In this document: piece after piece, positions 7,851 to 15,255 of the stretch
Numbering within the stretch: the first letter of the stretch is position 1
How the letters are laid out: every line of letters begins with the position of its first letter
Source of the DNA: DASUNP01 sp035249305
GTDB taxonomy: Bacteria; Acidobacteriota; Blastocatellia; UBA7656
NCBI GenBank assembly: GCA_035249305.1
Contig: DATFGQ010000006.1
Coordinates: 9,104 to 73,103 of the forward strand
Direction: 5' to 3'
DNA: 64,000 nucleotides
Program-made: the position numbers and the translations under genes
The notes under the pieces: model-generated
What the model was told of the DNA's origin: nothing
The model's database searches: none
The model's input: only the letters and a program-made list of their open reading frames with translations

Positions 7851-9515
7851 ATGAGACGAGTGCTTTTCGTGTTGGCCGGGGTTCTATTAGTAATAGGCAG
7901 TCTAACGATCACCATTTTTTCCACGGGAAGATCGAGAGGAGTCACAGTGCAAGGGAGCCATACTATCACCGTGGCGCCCTGGGGACCAGACCAGCAGGCT
8001 ATCGACGCGGCGAAGGCGCGCGTGATGAGTAACGCGACGGTCCAGAAATACTTGCGCGGCACGCGCAACCGCATACTCTCATTCGACTATATCGAGAACA
8101 ATTCTAAGGAGTCAGGTAGAAGCGAGCCTCCGACCAGATTCCGCGCGATGGTATTCGACTACACTAATAACAGGACGGTTATCGCCGAGGGCGGCTTCTA
8201 CGATTCTGCGATGGCTGTGACGCTGTCTGATCTACAACCCGAGCCGGGCCCCGAGGAGTTCGACGCGGCGGTGGCCGTCGTCGCAGCCGACCCGGAATTC
8301 GGCCCCGCGCTGAGCAGCAAGCGGCTTGAGCTGTACCCGCCGATGCCTCCGCTGTCGACCGACCCGTCGGTCAAAGGCAAGCCCGAGCGCACGGTCACGG
8401 TAGGGCTTTTCCCCACCGATGATAAATACTCGCACCAGATCGTGGGCGTGAACATGGTTAAGCGGACTGTTGTGCGTTATGCGCAGGGTGCGCCGCCTTC
8501 GTCGAAAGCCGCCACGCTCAATTGCGGCGTCATAAACCAGTCGCAGGCGACCACAACGAACAACACTGCCGGGCAGGTCGAGATCGTAATCAGCCGCGAC
8601 GGCGTAGAGTTCTGGCGGTTCATCTGTGTACGCCCTTCGGCATCTTCGGGGGCCAGGAAATCGGGCATCGAGCTCAGGGATGTGAGGTACATGGGCAAGA
8701 TGGTCCTCGCACGCGCCAGCACGCCGATCCTCAACGTGCAGTATGAAAGAAATGTTTGCGGGCCTTTTAGAGATTGGATGTGGCAGGAAGGCATGTTCGA
8801 AGCGCCGGGAACTGATGTTGCTCCGGGCATACGCATGTGCACGAGCGAGCCTACCACTGTCATCGAAAGCGGGGCTGACTGGGGCACCTACCGCGGCGTC
8901 GCGATCTGGGATCGAGAAGAAGTGCGACTGGTCAGCGAGCTTGAAGCCAGTTGGTATCGTTACATAACCGAATGGAGATTCCACGACGACGGAGTAATTC
9001 AGCCGATGATGGGTTATGGGGCTGTGAGCAATAGCTGCGTTTGCAATATTCACACGCACCACGCCTACTGGCGATTCGACTTCGACCTGGGGACGGCTGC
9101 CGATAACAACTTCTACGAGTCTAAGGACGGAGAGAGACATCATACTCAGGTAGAAACCAAATTGGTGAGGGACGGCTCGATACAGTCATATGTAGTTGAG
9201 AATTCAGTGACGGGCGAATCTGTCATCATCGAGCCGGGACCGAGGGACGGCAACATGGATAAGTTCGGGGCGGGCGACCTGTGGATTCTACTTAGCCATT
9301 TCCCACTGGAGCTCGACGATGCGCTGTTTCGCACCACGGCGCAAGTTGCCCTCGATCCCATGCTCACCGGGGAGTCGCTCATAAACCAGGACGTAGTCGT
9401 GTGGTACGCGGCCCACTGGCGACACGACCATTTTGAAGGCCCGGTTCCGGGCGGCCCGAATCACGGCGTCGGACCGAACGTGCACGGGCCTACTCTGCGC
9501 TTGCAGAAGTATTAA
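7851..9515 (+). CDS. Secreted copper-amine-oxidase-like protein, paralogue 3
   Basis: The third tandem member, 554 residues. Two consecutive ATGs occur. The second (7851) aligns with the MRR start of the other copies and sits 7 nt from AAGGAG. It has the export signal, RDVRYMGKMVLARA, the copper pair IHTHHAYWRFDFD and VVWYAAHWRHDHF (Gly of the other copies replaced by Ala). The cofactor region is the most diverged and reads ELEASWYRYITEW, again lacking the Asn before the Tyr. Cysteines in the CVC-x-I-H segment just before the HxH pair are shared by all three copies. The terminator that should follow lies about 215 nt downstream, beyond an inserted palindromic element. Proposed role: a periplasmic or surface copper protein of unknown activity. 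Confidence 0.75.
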   Translation: MRRVLFVLAGVLLVIGSLTITIFSTGRSRGVTVQGSHTITVAPWGPDQQAIDAAKARVMSNATVQKYLRGTRNRILSFDYIENNSKESGRSEPPTRFRAMVFDYTNNRTVIAEGGFYDSAMAVTLSDLQPEPGPEEFDAAVAVVAADPEFGPALSSKRLELYPPMPPLSTDPSVKGKPERTVTVGLFPTDDKYSHQIVGVNMVKRTVVRYAQGAPPSSKAATLNCGVINQSQATTTNNTAGQVEIVISRDGVEFWRFICVRPSASSGARKSGIELRDVRYMGKMVLARASTPILNVQYERNVCGPFRDWMWQEGMFEAPGTDVAPGIRMCTSEPTTVIESGADWGTYRGVAIWDREEVRLVSELEASWYRYITEWRFHDDGVIQPMMGYGAVSNSCVCNIHTHHAYWRFDFDLGTAADNNFYESKDGERHHTQVETKLVRDGSIQSYVVENSVTGESVIIEPGPRDGNMDKFGAGDLWILLSHFPLELDDALFRTTAQVALDPMLTGESLINQDVVVWYAAHWRHDHFEGPVPGGPNHGVGPNVHGPTLRLQKY

Positions 9516-9702
9516 GAGGGCGTCTGAAAAGCCCCGTAGGGGCTCTATATTTGTAGAACAATAGCGTAAATGCACCCCAACTCCGTAGGAGTTGTATGCC
9601 TGTTATTCAACTCCTACGGAGTTGGCCGACGCTTGCGGCGGCATTCTACAAACATCTGGCTCCTACGGAGCCTAGTAAGTTGCTACTTCTCAGACGCGCT
9701 CT
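9516..9702. mobile_element. Palindromic CTCCGTAGGAG-type element with inverted ends
   Basis: The ends are inverted copies (GAGGGCGTCTGAAAAG at 9516-9531; AGAGCGCGTCTGAGAAG reading inward from 9702). Inside are GCCCCGTAGGGGC, AACTCCGTAGGAGTT, AACTCCTACGGAGTT and GGCTCCTACGGAGCC palindromes, and an inverted pair of TTTGTAGAA. There is no gene. It begins immediately after the paralogue 3 stop codon. It shares the CCGTAGG palindrome core with the 2489-2848 element. Confidence 0.7.
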
Positions 9703-9730
9703 AACAGACCGGCCGGGAGCCCGTATTTAT

Positions 9731-9759
9731 GGAGGCGAGCTAGCTGCTCGCCTCTTTTT
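9731..9759 (+). terminator. Rho-independent terminator (probably for paralogue 3)
   Basis: GAGGCGAGC-TAGCT-GCTCGCCTC followed by TTTTT. Its core stem is the same as that after paralogue 2, and a preceding CCGGCCG-containing leader is also shared. It is displaced from its gene by the palindromic element. Confidence 0.85.
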
Positions 9760-9789
9760 CTTTGGAGTGCTATAAAGAATCATTAGCCG

Positions 9790-10275
9790 ATGGGAAAGAT
9801 CCTGGACCGACAAGCGATGATTAAAGAGCGCGAGCGCCTCAGACGCGAAGGGCTGACGCTCGTCTTCACGAACGGCTGTTTCGACCTGCTTCACCCAGGC
9901 CACGTGCGCTATCTGAAGCAGGCGCGCGCGCTCGGAGACGCGCTCGCCATCGGGCTCAACAGCGACTCGTCGGTCCGCGCGCTTAAAGGCGCGGGCCGCC
10001 CCATACTCAATCAACACGAGCGGGCCGAAGTGATGGCCGCGCTCGAAGCTGTAGACTACGTGGTGGTCTTCGACGACGAGACCCCGCGCTCGTTGATAGC
10101 CGAGCTGACGCCCGACGTGCTTGTGAAGGGCGGCGATTGGGGGATCGATCAGATCGTCGGCCGCGACGAGGTCGAAGCCGCGGGCGGTCGTGTGCTATCG
10201 CTTCCTTTCGTCGAAGGCTTATCGACTACGGACATAATCGGGAGAATCCTGGAATCAGAGAATCGAAAGCTATGA
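9790..10275 (+). CDS. rfaE2: D-glycero-beta-D-manno-heptose 1-phosphate adenylyltransferase
   Basis: A 161-residue stand-alone version of the C-terminal half of HldE. It makes ADP-heptose for the inner core of lipopolysaccharide. The nucleotidyltransferase signature is TNGCFDLLHPGHVRYL (about 28-43), followed by GLNSDSSVRALKG, VVVFDDETPRSLI, DVLVKGGDW and the closing SLPFVEGLSTTDII. Length and order match single-domain RfaE2 proteins; no kinase domain is attached or nearby. The start at 9790 has only weak Shine-Dalgarno support. The stop overlaps the selB start (ATGA), so the two are translationally coupled, an unusual pairing of LPS synthesis with selenocysteine translation. Confidence 0.93.
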   Translation: MGKILDRQAMIKERERLRREGLTLVFTNGCFDLLHPGHVRYLKQARALGDALAIGLNSDSSVRALKGAGRPILNQHERAEVMAALEAVDYVVVFDDETPRSLIAELTPDVLVKGGDWGIDQIVGRDEVEAAGGRVLSLPFVEGLSTTDIIGRILESENRKL

Positions 10276-12212
10276 AGCACATCATAGTCGGGACCGCCGG
10301 CCACATCGATCACGGGAAGACCGCGCTCGTCCAGGCGCTCACGGGCGTAGACGCCGACCGCCTCAAGGAAGAGAAGCTTCGCGGCATCACTATCGACATA
10401 GGGTTCGCCGACCTTGCGATAGACGATCTTCGCTTCGGGTTCGTCGACGTGCCCGGCCACGAGCGGTTCGTGAAGAATATGCTGGCGGGCGCGCACGGGC
10501 TCGACCTCGTGATGCTTGTCGTCGCGGCCGACGAATCGATAATGCCGCAGACGCGCGAGCACTTCGACATATGCCGCCTGCTTAGGGTGAAGGCGGGACT
10601 GGTCGCCCTGACTAAGGCCGATCTCGTAGACGCCGAACTCCTGGAGCTTGCCCGCGCCGAGGTCGAAGATTATGTCGCCGGGTCGTTTCTCGAAGGCGCG
10701 CCCGTCATCGCCGTAAGCTCTCGCACGGGCGAGGGCATCGAGCAACTGAAAGACGCGCTCGCCGAGCTTGCCGAGCGCATTCAGCCTAAAGCCACGATGG
10801 CCGTGGCGCGGCTGCCCGTAGACCGCGCCTTTTCGATAAAGGGCTTCGGGACCGTCGTCACCGGGACGCTGATCGCAGGCGAGCTGAAGCCGGGCGACGA
10901 GGTCGATATTCTCCCCGCGGGCACCCGCGCGCGCATACGCAATGTGCAGGTGCACGGGCGAGACACGGACCGCGCGCTCGCGGGCCAGCGCACGGCAATC
11001 AACCTTCAAGGGATAAACGTCGACCAGGTAGAGCGGGGCAGCGTCCTTGCGCCCGCCGGCCGGCTCGGCGCGACTTCGATGCTCGACGTACGGCTCGACC
11101 TGCTCGCCAGCGCGCCGCGCCCGCTCACGCACCGCGCCCGCGTTCGGCTGCATCACGGCACTTCTGAAGTCATGGCTCGCGTCGTCGTACTCGGCGGCGC
11201 GGGCGAGGGCGACGCGGCGGGTCAGGTCGCGGCTACGCACAGAATCGAGCCGGGCGCGAGCCGCATAGCTCAGCTCAGGCTCGAAGAGCCTATAACCGCG
11301 CTGCCCGGCGACCGGTTCATCATACGAAGCTATTCCCCGCAGGTGACGATCGGCGGAGGAGTCATCATAGACGCCTTGCCCGAAAAGCACCGCATACGCG
11401 ACCGCGAAGCCGTCGCGCGGCTCGAACAACTGGAGAGCGCCGACCCTGCCGGCCGCGCTTTGATCTTTATAGAGATGTCCGGCGCGCGCGCGATGAGTCA
11501 GGGCGAGCTGGCCGCGCGCACGGGCGCGACCGACGAGCAGATTCTCGGCGCGGCGCGCGAGCTCGTCACCCAGGTCAGGGCGTTCGAAGTTTCAAACTCG
11601 CCTCTGCTTTTGATCTCCGCCCAGAGCTCTAACCGTCTTGCCGGGCGCGTCATCGACCTGCTCAAGGATTACCACCGCCGGGAGCCGCTGTCGCTGGGGC
11701 TGAGCCGCGAGGAGGTTCGCGAGCGCGTCTTCGGCGACGTTCGCCCCGAAGTCTTCCGCGCTGTCGTAGCCCGGCTTGCTGAAGAGGGCAAAGTCGCGGC
11801 CGAGCGCGATGCGCTGCGGCTTGCGGGCCACAGCCCCGCCCTGGGCGAGCAGGAAGCTACCGCGAAACGGGCTCTGGAAGCAGCTTTCAAGGCCGCGGGC
11901 CTTCAGGCCGGCACGCTGGAAGAGATCGCCGCGGCCTCAAGCGTGCCGGTGGCGCTCGCGCGCAAGCTCTACACGCTGCTCACGGCCGAAAGGCGCATCG
12001 TGCGCATAGGCGACATGGTCTTTCACGCCGACTCGCTTGAAGATCTGAAGGCGAGGGTTCGCGCGCAAAAGGCGATCAACCCCAGGATGGATGTCGCGGC
12101 CTTTAAGGAGATCACCGGCGGGCTGACGCGCAAGCATGCCATCCCGCTTCTGGAATACCTGGACCGCGAGCGCATCACACGCCGTACCGGGAACGAACGC
12201 GAAATACTCTGA
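10272..12212 (+). CDS. selB: Selenocysteine-specific translation elongation factor SelB
   Basis: A 646-residue GTPase that delivers Sec-tRNA to UGA codons marked by a SECIS hairpin. GTP-binding motifs: GTAGHIDHGKTALV (G1, about residue 7), the switch region RGITIDIGFADL typical of SelB, DVPGHERF (G3) and TKAD (G4). EF-Tu-like domains 2 and 3 follow (RAFSIKGFGTVVTGTL; PGDRFIIRSYSPQVTIGGG). The C-terminus carries the winged-helix tandem that binds SECIS RNA, ending LTRKHAIPLLEYLDRERITRR. The start overlaps the rfaE2 stop. No selA, selD, selC or recognisable selenoprotein gene is in the window, so they must be elsewhere if the system works. Confidence 0.95.
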   Translation: MKHIIVGTAGHIDHGKTALVQALTGVDADRLKEEKLRGITIDIGFADLAIDDLRFGFVDVPGHERFVKNMLAGAHGLDLVMLVVAADESIMPQTREHFDICRLLRVKAGLVALTKADLVDAELLELARAEVEDYVAGSFLEGAPVIAVSSRTGEGIEQLKDALAELAERIQPKATMAVARLPVDRAFSIKGFGTVVTGTLIAGELKPGDEVDILPAGTRARIRNVQVHGRDTDRALAGQRTAINLQGINVDQVERGSVLAPAGRLGATSMLDVRLDLLASAPRPLTHRARVRLHHGTSEVMARVVVLGGAGEGDAAGQVAATHRIEPGASRIAQLRLEEPITALPGDRFIIRSYSPQVTIGGGVIIDALPEKHRIRDREAVARLEQLESADPAGRALIFIEMSGARAMSQGELAARTGATDEQILGAARELVTQVRAFEVSNSPLLLISAQSSNRLAGRVIDLLKDYHRREPLSLGLSREEVRERVFGDVRPEVFRAVVARLAEEGKVAAERDALRLAGHSPALGEQEATAKRALEAAFKAAGLQAGTLEEIAAASSVPVALARKLYTLLTAERRIVRIGDMVFHADSLEDLKARVRAQKAINPRMDVAAFKEITGGLTRKHAIPLLEYLDRERITRRTGNEREIL

Positions 12213-12327
12213 CTCGATACACCCGCTATCGATCCGCCCGCGACAGTGGCTTTAATCGCCGGTATAGCGATTGCTCTCCTCTACAGGGCCTCATCTAACT
12301 TGAGGAAATATCGAACAAGGAGGGAAC

Positions 12328-12597
12328 ATGTCAGCAAATGTGACTTCAGGTACTGCAAAGATGGCCCAACAGGCGACGCCCGATGCCGTCGAGTCGACGG
12401 CCCGCTCCATAGACGAGACGGTGAAGAGGAGCACAGGGCTTAGTCTCTTTCATATACTGACGCTCGGGTCTATCGGAGCGTCTATAGCCCTTTTCATAGC
12501 GGGTAAAAAGAACCTCGCTATATTCATAGGACTCTGGCCGCCGACGTTTCAGGCCCTCAAGGCCGCGTCTGAAAGCAAACAGGCGGCCGAGCGTTAA
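12328..12597 (+). CDS. Small membrane protein of unknown function
   Basis: 89 residues, preceded by a strong AAGGAGG 6-7 nt upstream. The N-terminal 45 residues are polar (Ser/Thr/Ala rich) and are followed by a hydrophobic region, about 47-75, that could form two short membrane spans (LSLFHILTLGSIGASIALFI and LAIFIGLWPP) around a GKKN turn. The C-terminus is charged and helical. No family recognised. It stands alone between selB and a stem-loop. The good ribosome binding site and clean membrane topology support a real gene. Confidence 0.65.
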   Translation: MSANVTSGTAKMAQQATPDAVESTARSIDETVKRSTGLSLFHILTLGSIGASIALFIAGKKNLAIFIGLWPPTFQALKAASESKQAAER

Positions 12598-12603
12598 CAC
12601 AAA

Positions 12604-12639
12604 AATCTTGAGGCGGCATCTATCACATGCCGCCTCAAG
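12604..12639 (-). terminator. Rho-independent terminator, mainly for the HD-GYP regulator
   Basis: Perfect 12-bp stem CTTGAGGCGGCA/TGCCGCCTCAAG (12607-12618 and 12628-12639) with a T-rich tract on the minus-strand side (ATTTTTG). It probably also serves the small membrane protein on the plus strand, though the T tract there is poor. Confidence 0.75.
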
Positions 12640-12681
12640 AACTCTCCGTAAGCACTAATACTTTATCTTTAGCCTGGCCCG

Positions 12682-13794
12682 TCACTCGCCGACGGACGCG
12701 GCTTCCTGCGACAGCGAAGCCCACTCTTCGAGGGGGATTCGGCAGAAAGTATCGACCACGTAAGGGTCGAATTGCTTACCCGCGCCCTGCTTAAGCTCCT
12801 CGCAGGCGACTTCGAAGGTGCGCGGCTTGTCGTAAGGCCTGTCGGAAGTTATAGCGTCGACGGCGTCGGCCACGGCGAATATGCGCGCTTTTATGTCTAT
12901 CTGCTCACCCGCTAGCCCTTCAGGGTAGCCGCTGCCGTCCCAACGCTCGTGGTGCTGGGCGACGACAGGCACGGCGACGCGAAGGTAGGGTATCTCCTCT
13001 ATGATCCGCGCGCCCTTGAGCGGGTGCTTTTTCATCTCAGTCCATTCGTCGCCCGTCAGACAGTTAGGCTTTAGCAGTATCTTGTCTTCGATGCCTATCT
13101 TCCCTATGTCGTGGAAGAGCGCGCCCAGCTCTAAGGCCTTGAGATCCTCCTCGTCGAGCCCCAGCTCGCGCCCCAGCCGCAGGCTGTAAGCCACAACGCG
13201 GTCCGAATGTCCGCGCGTCTCGACGTTGCGCGTCTCAAGCGCGGTCGCGAGCGCACTGATAGTCGAGTGGTAAGTCGAGTTCAGCTCGGCCAGCGCGTGG
13301 CTCAGCCCCTGGTTCGCCTTCTCAAGCTCGTTGGCGTAAGCGGCAAGCCGCCGCTCGTTCTGGCGGGCCGCCTGCGCGAGCACGTGATGGCTGACGGCGC
13401 GCTTTATGCTCACCTCCACCTGGTCCGGCTCGAACGGCTTTATGATGTAGTCGAACGCGCCCATCCTCATGGCCTTTATCGCGCTCTGAGTCTCCGACAG
13501 CCCGCTCACTACGATGACCGGCGTCGTGGGGGCGAAAATGGCCGCGCAGCTTATTACGGCGTAGCCGTCTATGCGCGGCATCATCAGGTCGACGACTATC
13601 ACCGAATAGCTCTTTGCGCGCACCTTCGCCAGCGCCTGCTCGCCGTCGTAGGCCGCGTCGCAGTCGTAGTCCTGCGACAGGAAGATGCACATCATATCGC
13701 ACGTGTCACGGTCGTCGTCTACGACAAGTATCGGCGGTTTTGTGGGAATCGGCTGGATAGCAATTTCGCGAGACATTTCGACTTCCGGGCGCAT
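12682..13794 (-). CDS. Response regulator with HD-GYP c-di-GMP phosphodiesterase domain
   Basis: A 370-residue RpfG-type regulator. The receiver domain comes first (about 20-135: PILVVDDDRDT, phospho-acceptor Asp in VIVVDLMMPRIDG, KPF near its end), then a coiled linker (about 145-195) and an HD-GYP domain (about 200-360). The HD pair is in FHDIGKIG and the GYP-type loop in HHERWDGSGYPEG, both complete, so c-di-GMP hydrolysis is expected. The start ATG at 13794 has GGGAGG six bases upstream; a further in-frame start 19 codons earlier has no such site. No partner kinase is adjacent. A terminator follows at 12639-12604. Confidence 0.92.
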   Translation of the reverse strand: MRPEVEMSREIAIQPIPTKPPILVVDDDRDTCDMMCIFLSQDYDCDAAYDGEQALAKVRAKSYSVIVVDLMMPRIDGYAVISCAAIFAPTTPVIVVSGLSETQSAIKAMRMGAFDYIIKPFEPDQVEVSIKRAVSHHVLAQAARQNERRLAAYANELEKANQGLSHALAELNSTYHSTISALATALETRNVETRGHSDRVVAYSLRLGRELGLDEEDLKALELGALFHDIGKIGIEDKILLKPNCLTGDEWTEMKKHPLKGARIIEEIPYLRVAVPVVAQHHERWDGSGYPEGLAGEQIDIKARIFAVADAVDAITSDRPYDKPRTFEVACEELKQGAGKQFDPYVVDTFCRIPLEEWASLSQEAASVGE

Positions 13795-14080
13795 TACGGA
13801 CCTCCCGTTGGCGCAGACAGTGATCGCCATTTGAGCTTCAGGGGAGGACATTCAAGGCTTCTCGGCTCACTGCCGCCTTCGGTTGGCGAACTCACCTGAG
13901 CCGGAGCTTAAAGTATTATGACGCGTCACAAGCTAGTGATAAAGAGTCAGTTTAAATCCCCGCTTCTATGACTTTGCCGCCCCATTGTAGCCGACTATCG
14001 AACTCAGTCAATAGTTTCTTCCGGCTTGACTGCGGCGCGGGCGGGCAATATAACTATCTGTTCGCTTGTAGGGATCGCTT

Positions 14081-14812
14081 ATGGCGAAAAGGCTGCACCC
14101 AAATTCAATAACGGGGCTCCCCGTACAACCTGCCGAGCTTGTCGAAGGCGGGGCCGAGTCGAACGGCGCATCTCAAAACGGTTCGGCCGCGTCGCGCCGC
14201 GACAGCACCACCGCCGCCACCGAAGCGATAGAGAATTTTTTCGAGCTCGCGATGAAAGAGCTTGCCGCTATGCGCACTCGGGCGGAGGTCGAGGCCATAG
14301 AGCGCGCCGCCGAGCTGATAATCGAGTGCGAGTCGCGCGGCGGGCGCGTTCACGTCACGGGCATAGGCAAGAGCGAGCATGTGGCCCGCTACATCGCCTC
14401 GGTGCTCTCAAGCACAGGCACGCCCGCTTACTTCTTGCACGCGACCGAATGCGTCCACGGCTCGGCGGGCCAGGTGCGCGACTGTGACATCACGATCGCG
14501 ATCTCGAACAGCGGCAACACGCCGGAATTAATGAGCGCCGTAGAGGCGTTGCGCGCGCTCGGGATCAAGATAATAGGAGTCTCGGGCGACCCCGCCTCGC
14601 CGCTCGCCCAGGCGGCCGAAGTCCTTCTATACGCCGGGGTGGAGAATGAAGGCGGCGTGTTGAATCTCGTCCCCCGCGCGAGCATACTCGCGAAGCTCTA
14701 CATACTGTGCGCGCTGACCGTGGCGCTTGAGGCCCAGAAAGGGCTGACGCGCGAGCAGTACGCCTTGTGGCATCCGGGCGGCGCGCTCGGCCGCCTCGCC
14801 AGAGGGGAATAG
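14081..14812 (+). CDS. SIS-domain sugar-phosphate isomerase (KdsD/KpsF-like, no CBS domains)
   Basis: A 243-residue protein. After a 45-residue low-complexity N-terminus, a single SIS domain covers about 50-240: VTGIGKSEHVARYIASVLSS, HATECVHGSAG, AISNSGNTPELM, and WHPGGALGRLA at the end, a hallmark of arabinose-5-phosphate isomerases in the Kdo pathway. Standard KdsD enzymes add two CBS domains (about 120 residues); here the protein stops after the SIS domain. The ATG is preceded by AGGGA. The stop codon is directly followed by, and its TAG forms part of, the inverted-repeat cassette at 14810-15255. Isomerase function is probable, but the exact sugar is uncertain. Confidence 0.82.
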   Translation: MAKRLHPNSITGLPVQPAELVEGGAESNGASQNGSAASRRDSTTAATEAIENFFELAMKELAAMRTRAEVEAIERAAELIIECESRGGRVHVTGIGKSEHVARYIASVLSSTGTPAYFLHATECVHGSAGQVRDCDITIAISNSGNTPELMSAVEALRALGIKIIGVSGDPASPLAQAAEVLLYAGVENEGGVLNLVPRASILAKLYILCALTVALEAQKGLTREQYALWHPGGALGRLARGE

Positions 14813-15255
14813 TTTTCAGTTTTCAGTTTTTAGTTTTCAGTTCTTAGTTCATAGTTGCGTCTCAGCGGAGAAGAATATGAGGTCGCAATCCTATCGAGAT
14901 CTGATCGTCTGGCAAAAGGGCATAGAGTTAAGCGTTCTGGTCTACAGAGTATGCTCAGGCTTTCCAAAGACTGAGGTGTATGGTTTGGCTGACCAGATGA
15001 AGCGGGCGGCGGTTTCTGTTTCGTCCAACATTGCCGAAGGACAGGCGCGGCAACACCTCAAAGAGTTTATTCAATTCTTAACTGTATCGGATGGCTCGCT
15101 AGCGGAACTGGATACGCAACGCATAATCGCCGAACGCTTAGGCTTCCTCTCTAGAGAAGGCAGCATAGAGCTAGATCAGCGCATTACTGAAATCCGTAAA
15201 ATGCTTTATTCACTAAAGGCCAAGCTAAAAACTGAAAACTAAAAACTAAAAACTG
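14810..15255. mobile_element. Inverted-repeat cassette carrying a four-helix-bundle gene
   Basis: Left arm about 14810-14850, made of repeated TAGTTTTCAGTTTTTAG units; right arm about 15225-15252, made of the complement (CTAAAAACTGAAAACTAAAAAC). They enclose exactly one gene (14877-15242). The last residues of that gene (KLKTEN) are encoded by the right arm. The cassette abuts the stop codons of both flanking genes. A closely related but gene-less palindrome lies at 46774-46845. Mobile nature is inferred from this structure. Confidence 0.6.
14877..15242 (+). CDS. Four-helix-bundle protein of the 23S rRNA intervening-sequence (S23/IVP) family
   Basis: 121 residues. Start RSQSYRDLIVWQKGIEL and QMKRAAVSVSSNIAEGQAR in the middle are the family signatures; the second marks the helix-turn segment present in nearly all members, including DGR accessory Avd-like proteins. 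Members form small pentameric helical bundles and are thought to bind nucleic acid; the cellular role of free-standing copies is unknown. It sits alone inside an inverted-repeat cassette, and its 3' end is made of the repeat. There is no reverse transcriptase or rRNA nearby, so it is neither an Avd of a local retroelement nor inside a 23S gene. Confidence 0.88.
   Translation: MRSQSYRDLIVWQKGIELSVLVYRVCSGFPKTEVYGLADQMKRAAVSVSSNIAEGQARQHLKEFIQFLTVSDGSLAELDTQRIIAERLGFLSREGSIELDQRITEIRKMLYSLKAKLKTEN

Noticed and set aside
10272..12212. In-frame UGA selenocysteine codon in a nearby gene
   Set aside because: No interrupted reading frame with a downstream hairpin was seen in the window.
14877..15242. 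Avd accessory gene of a diversity-generating retroelement
   Set aside because: No reverse transcriptase, template repeat or variable repeat within reach.
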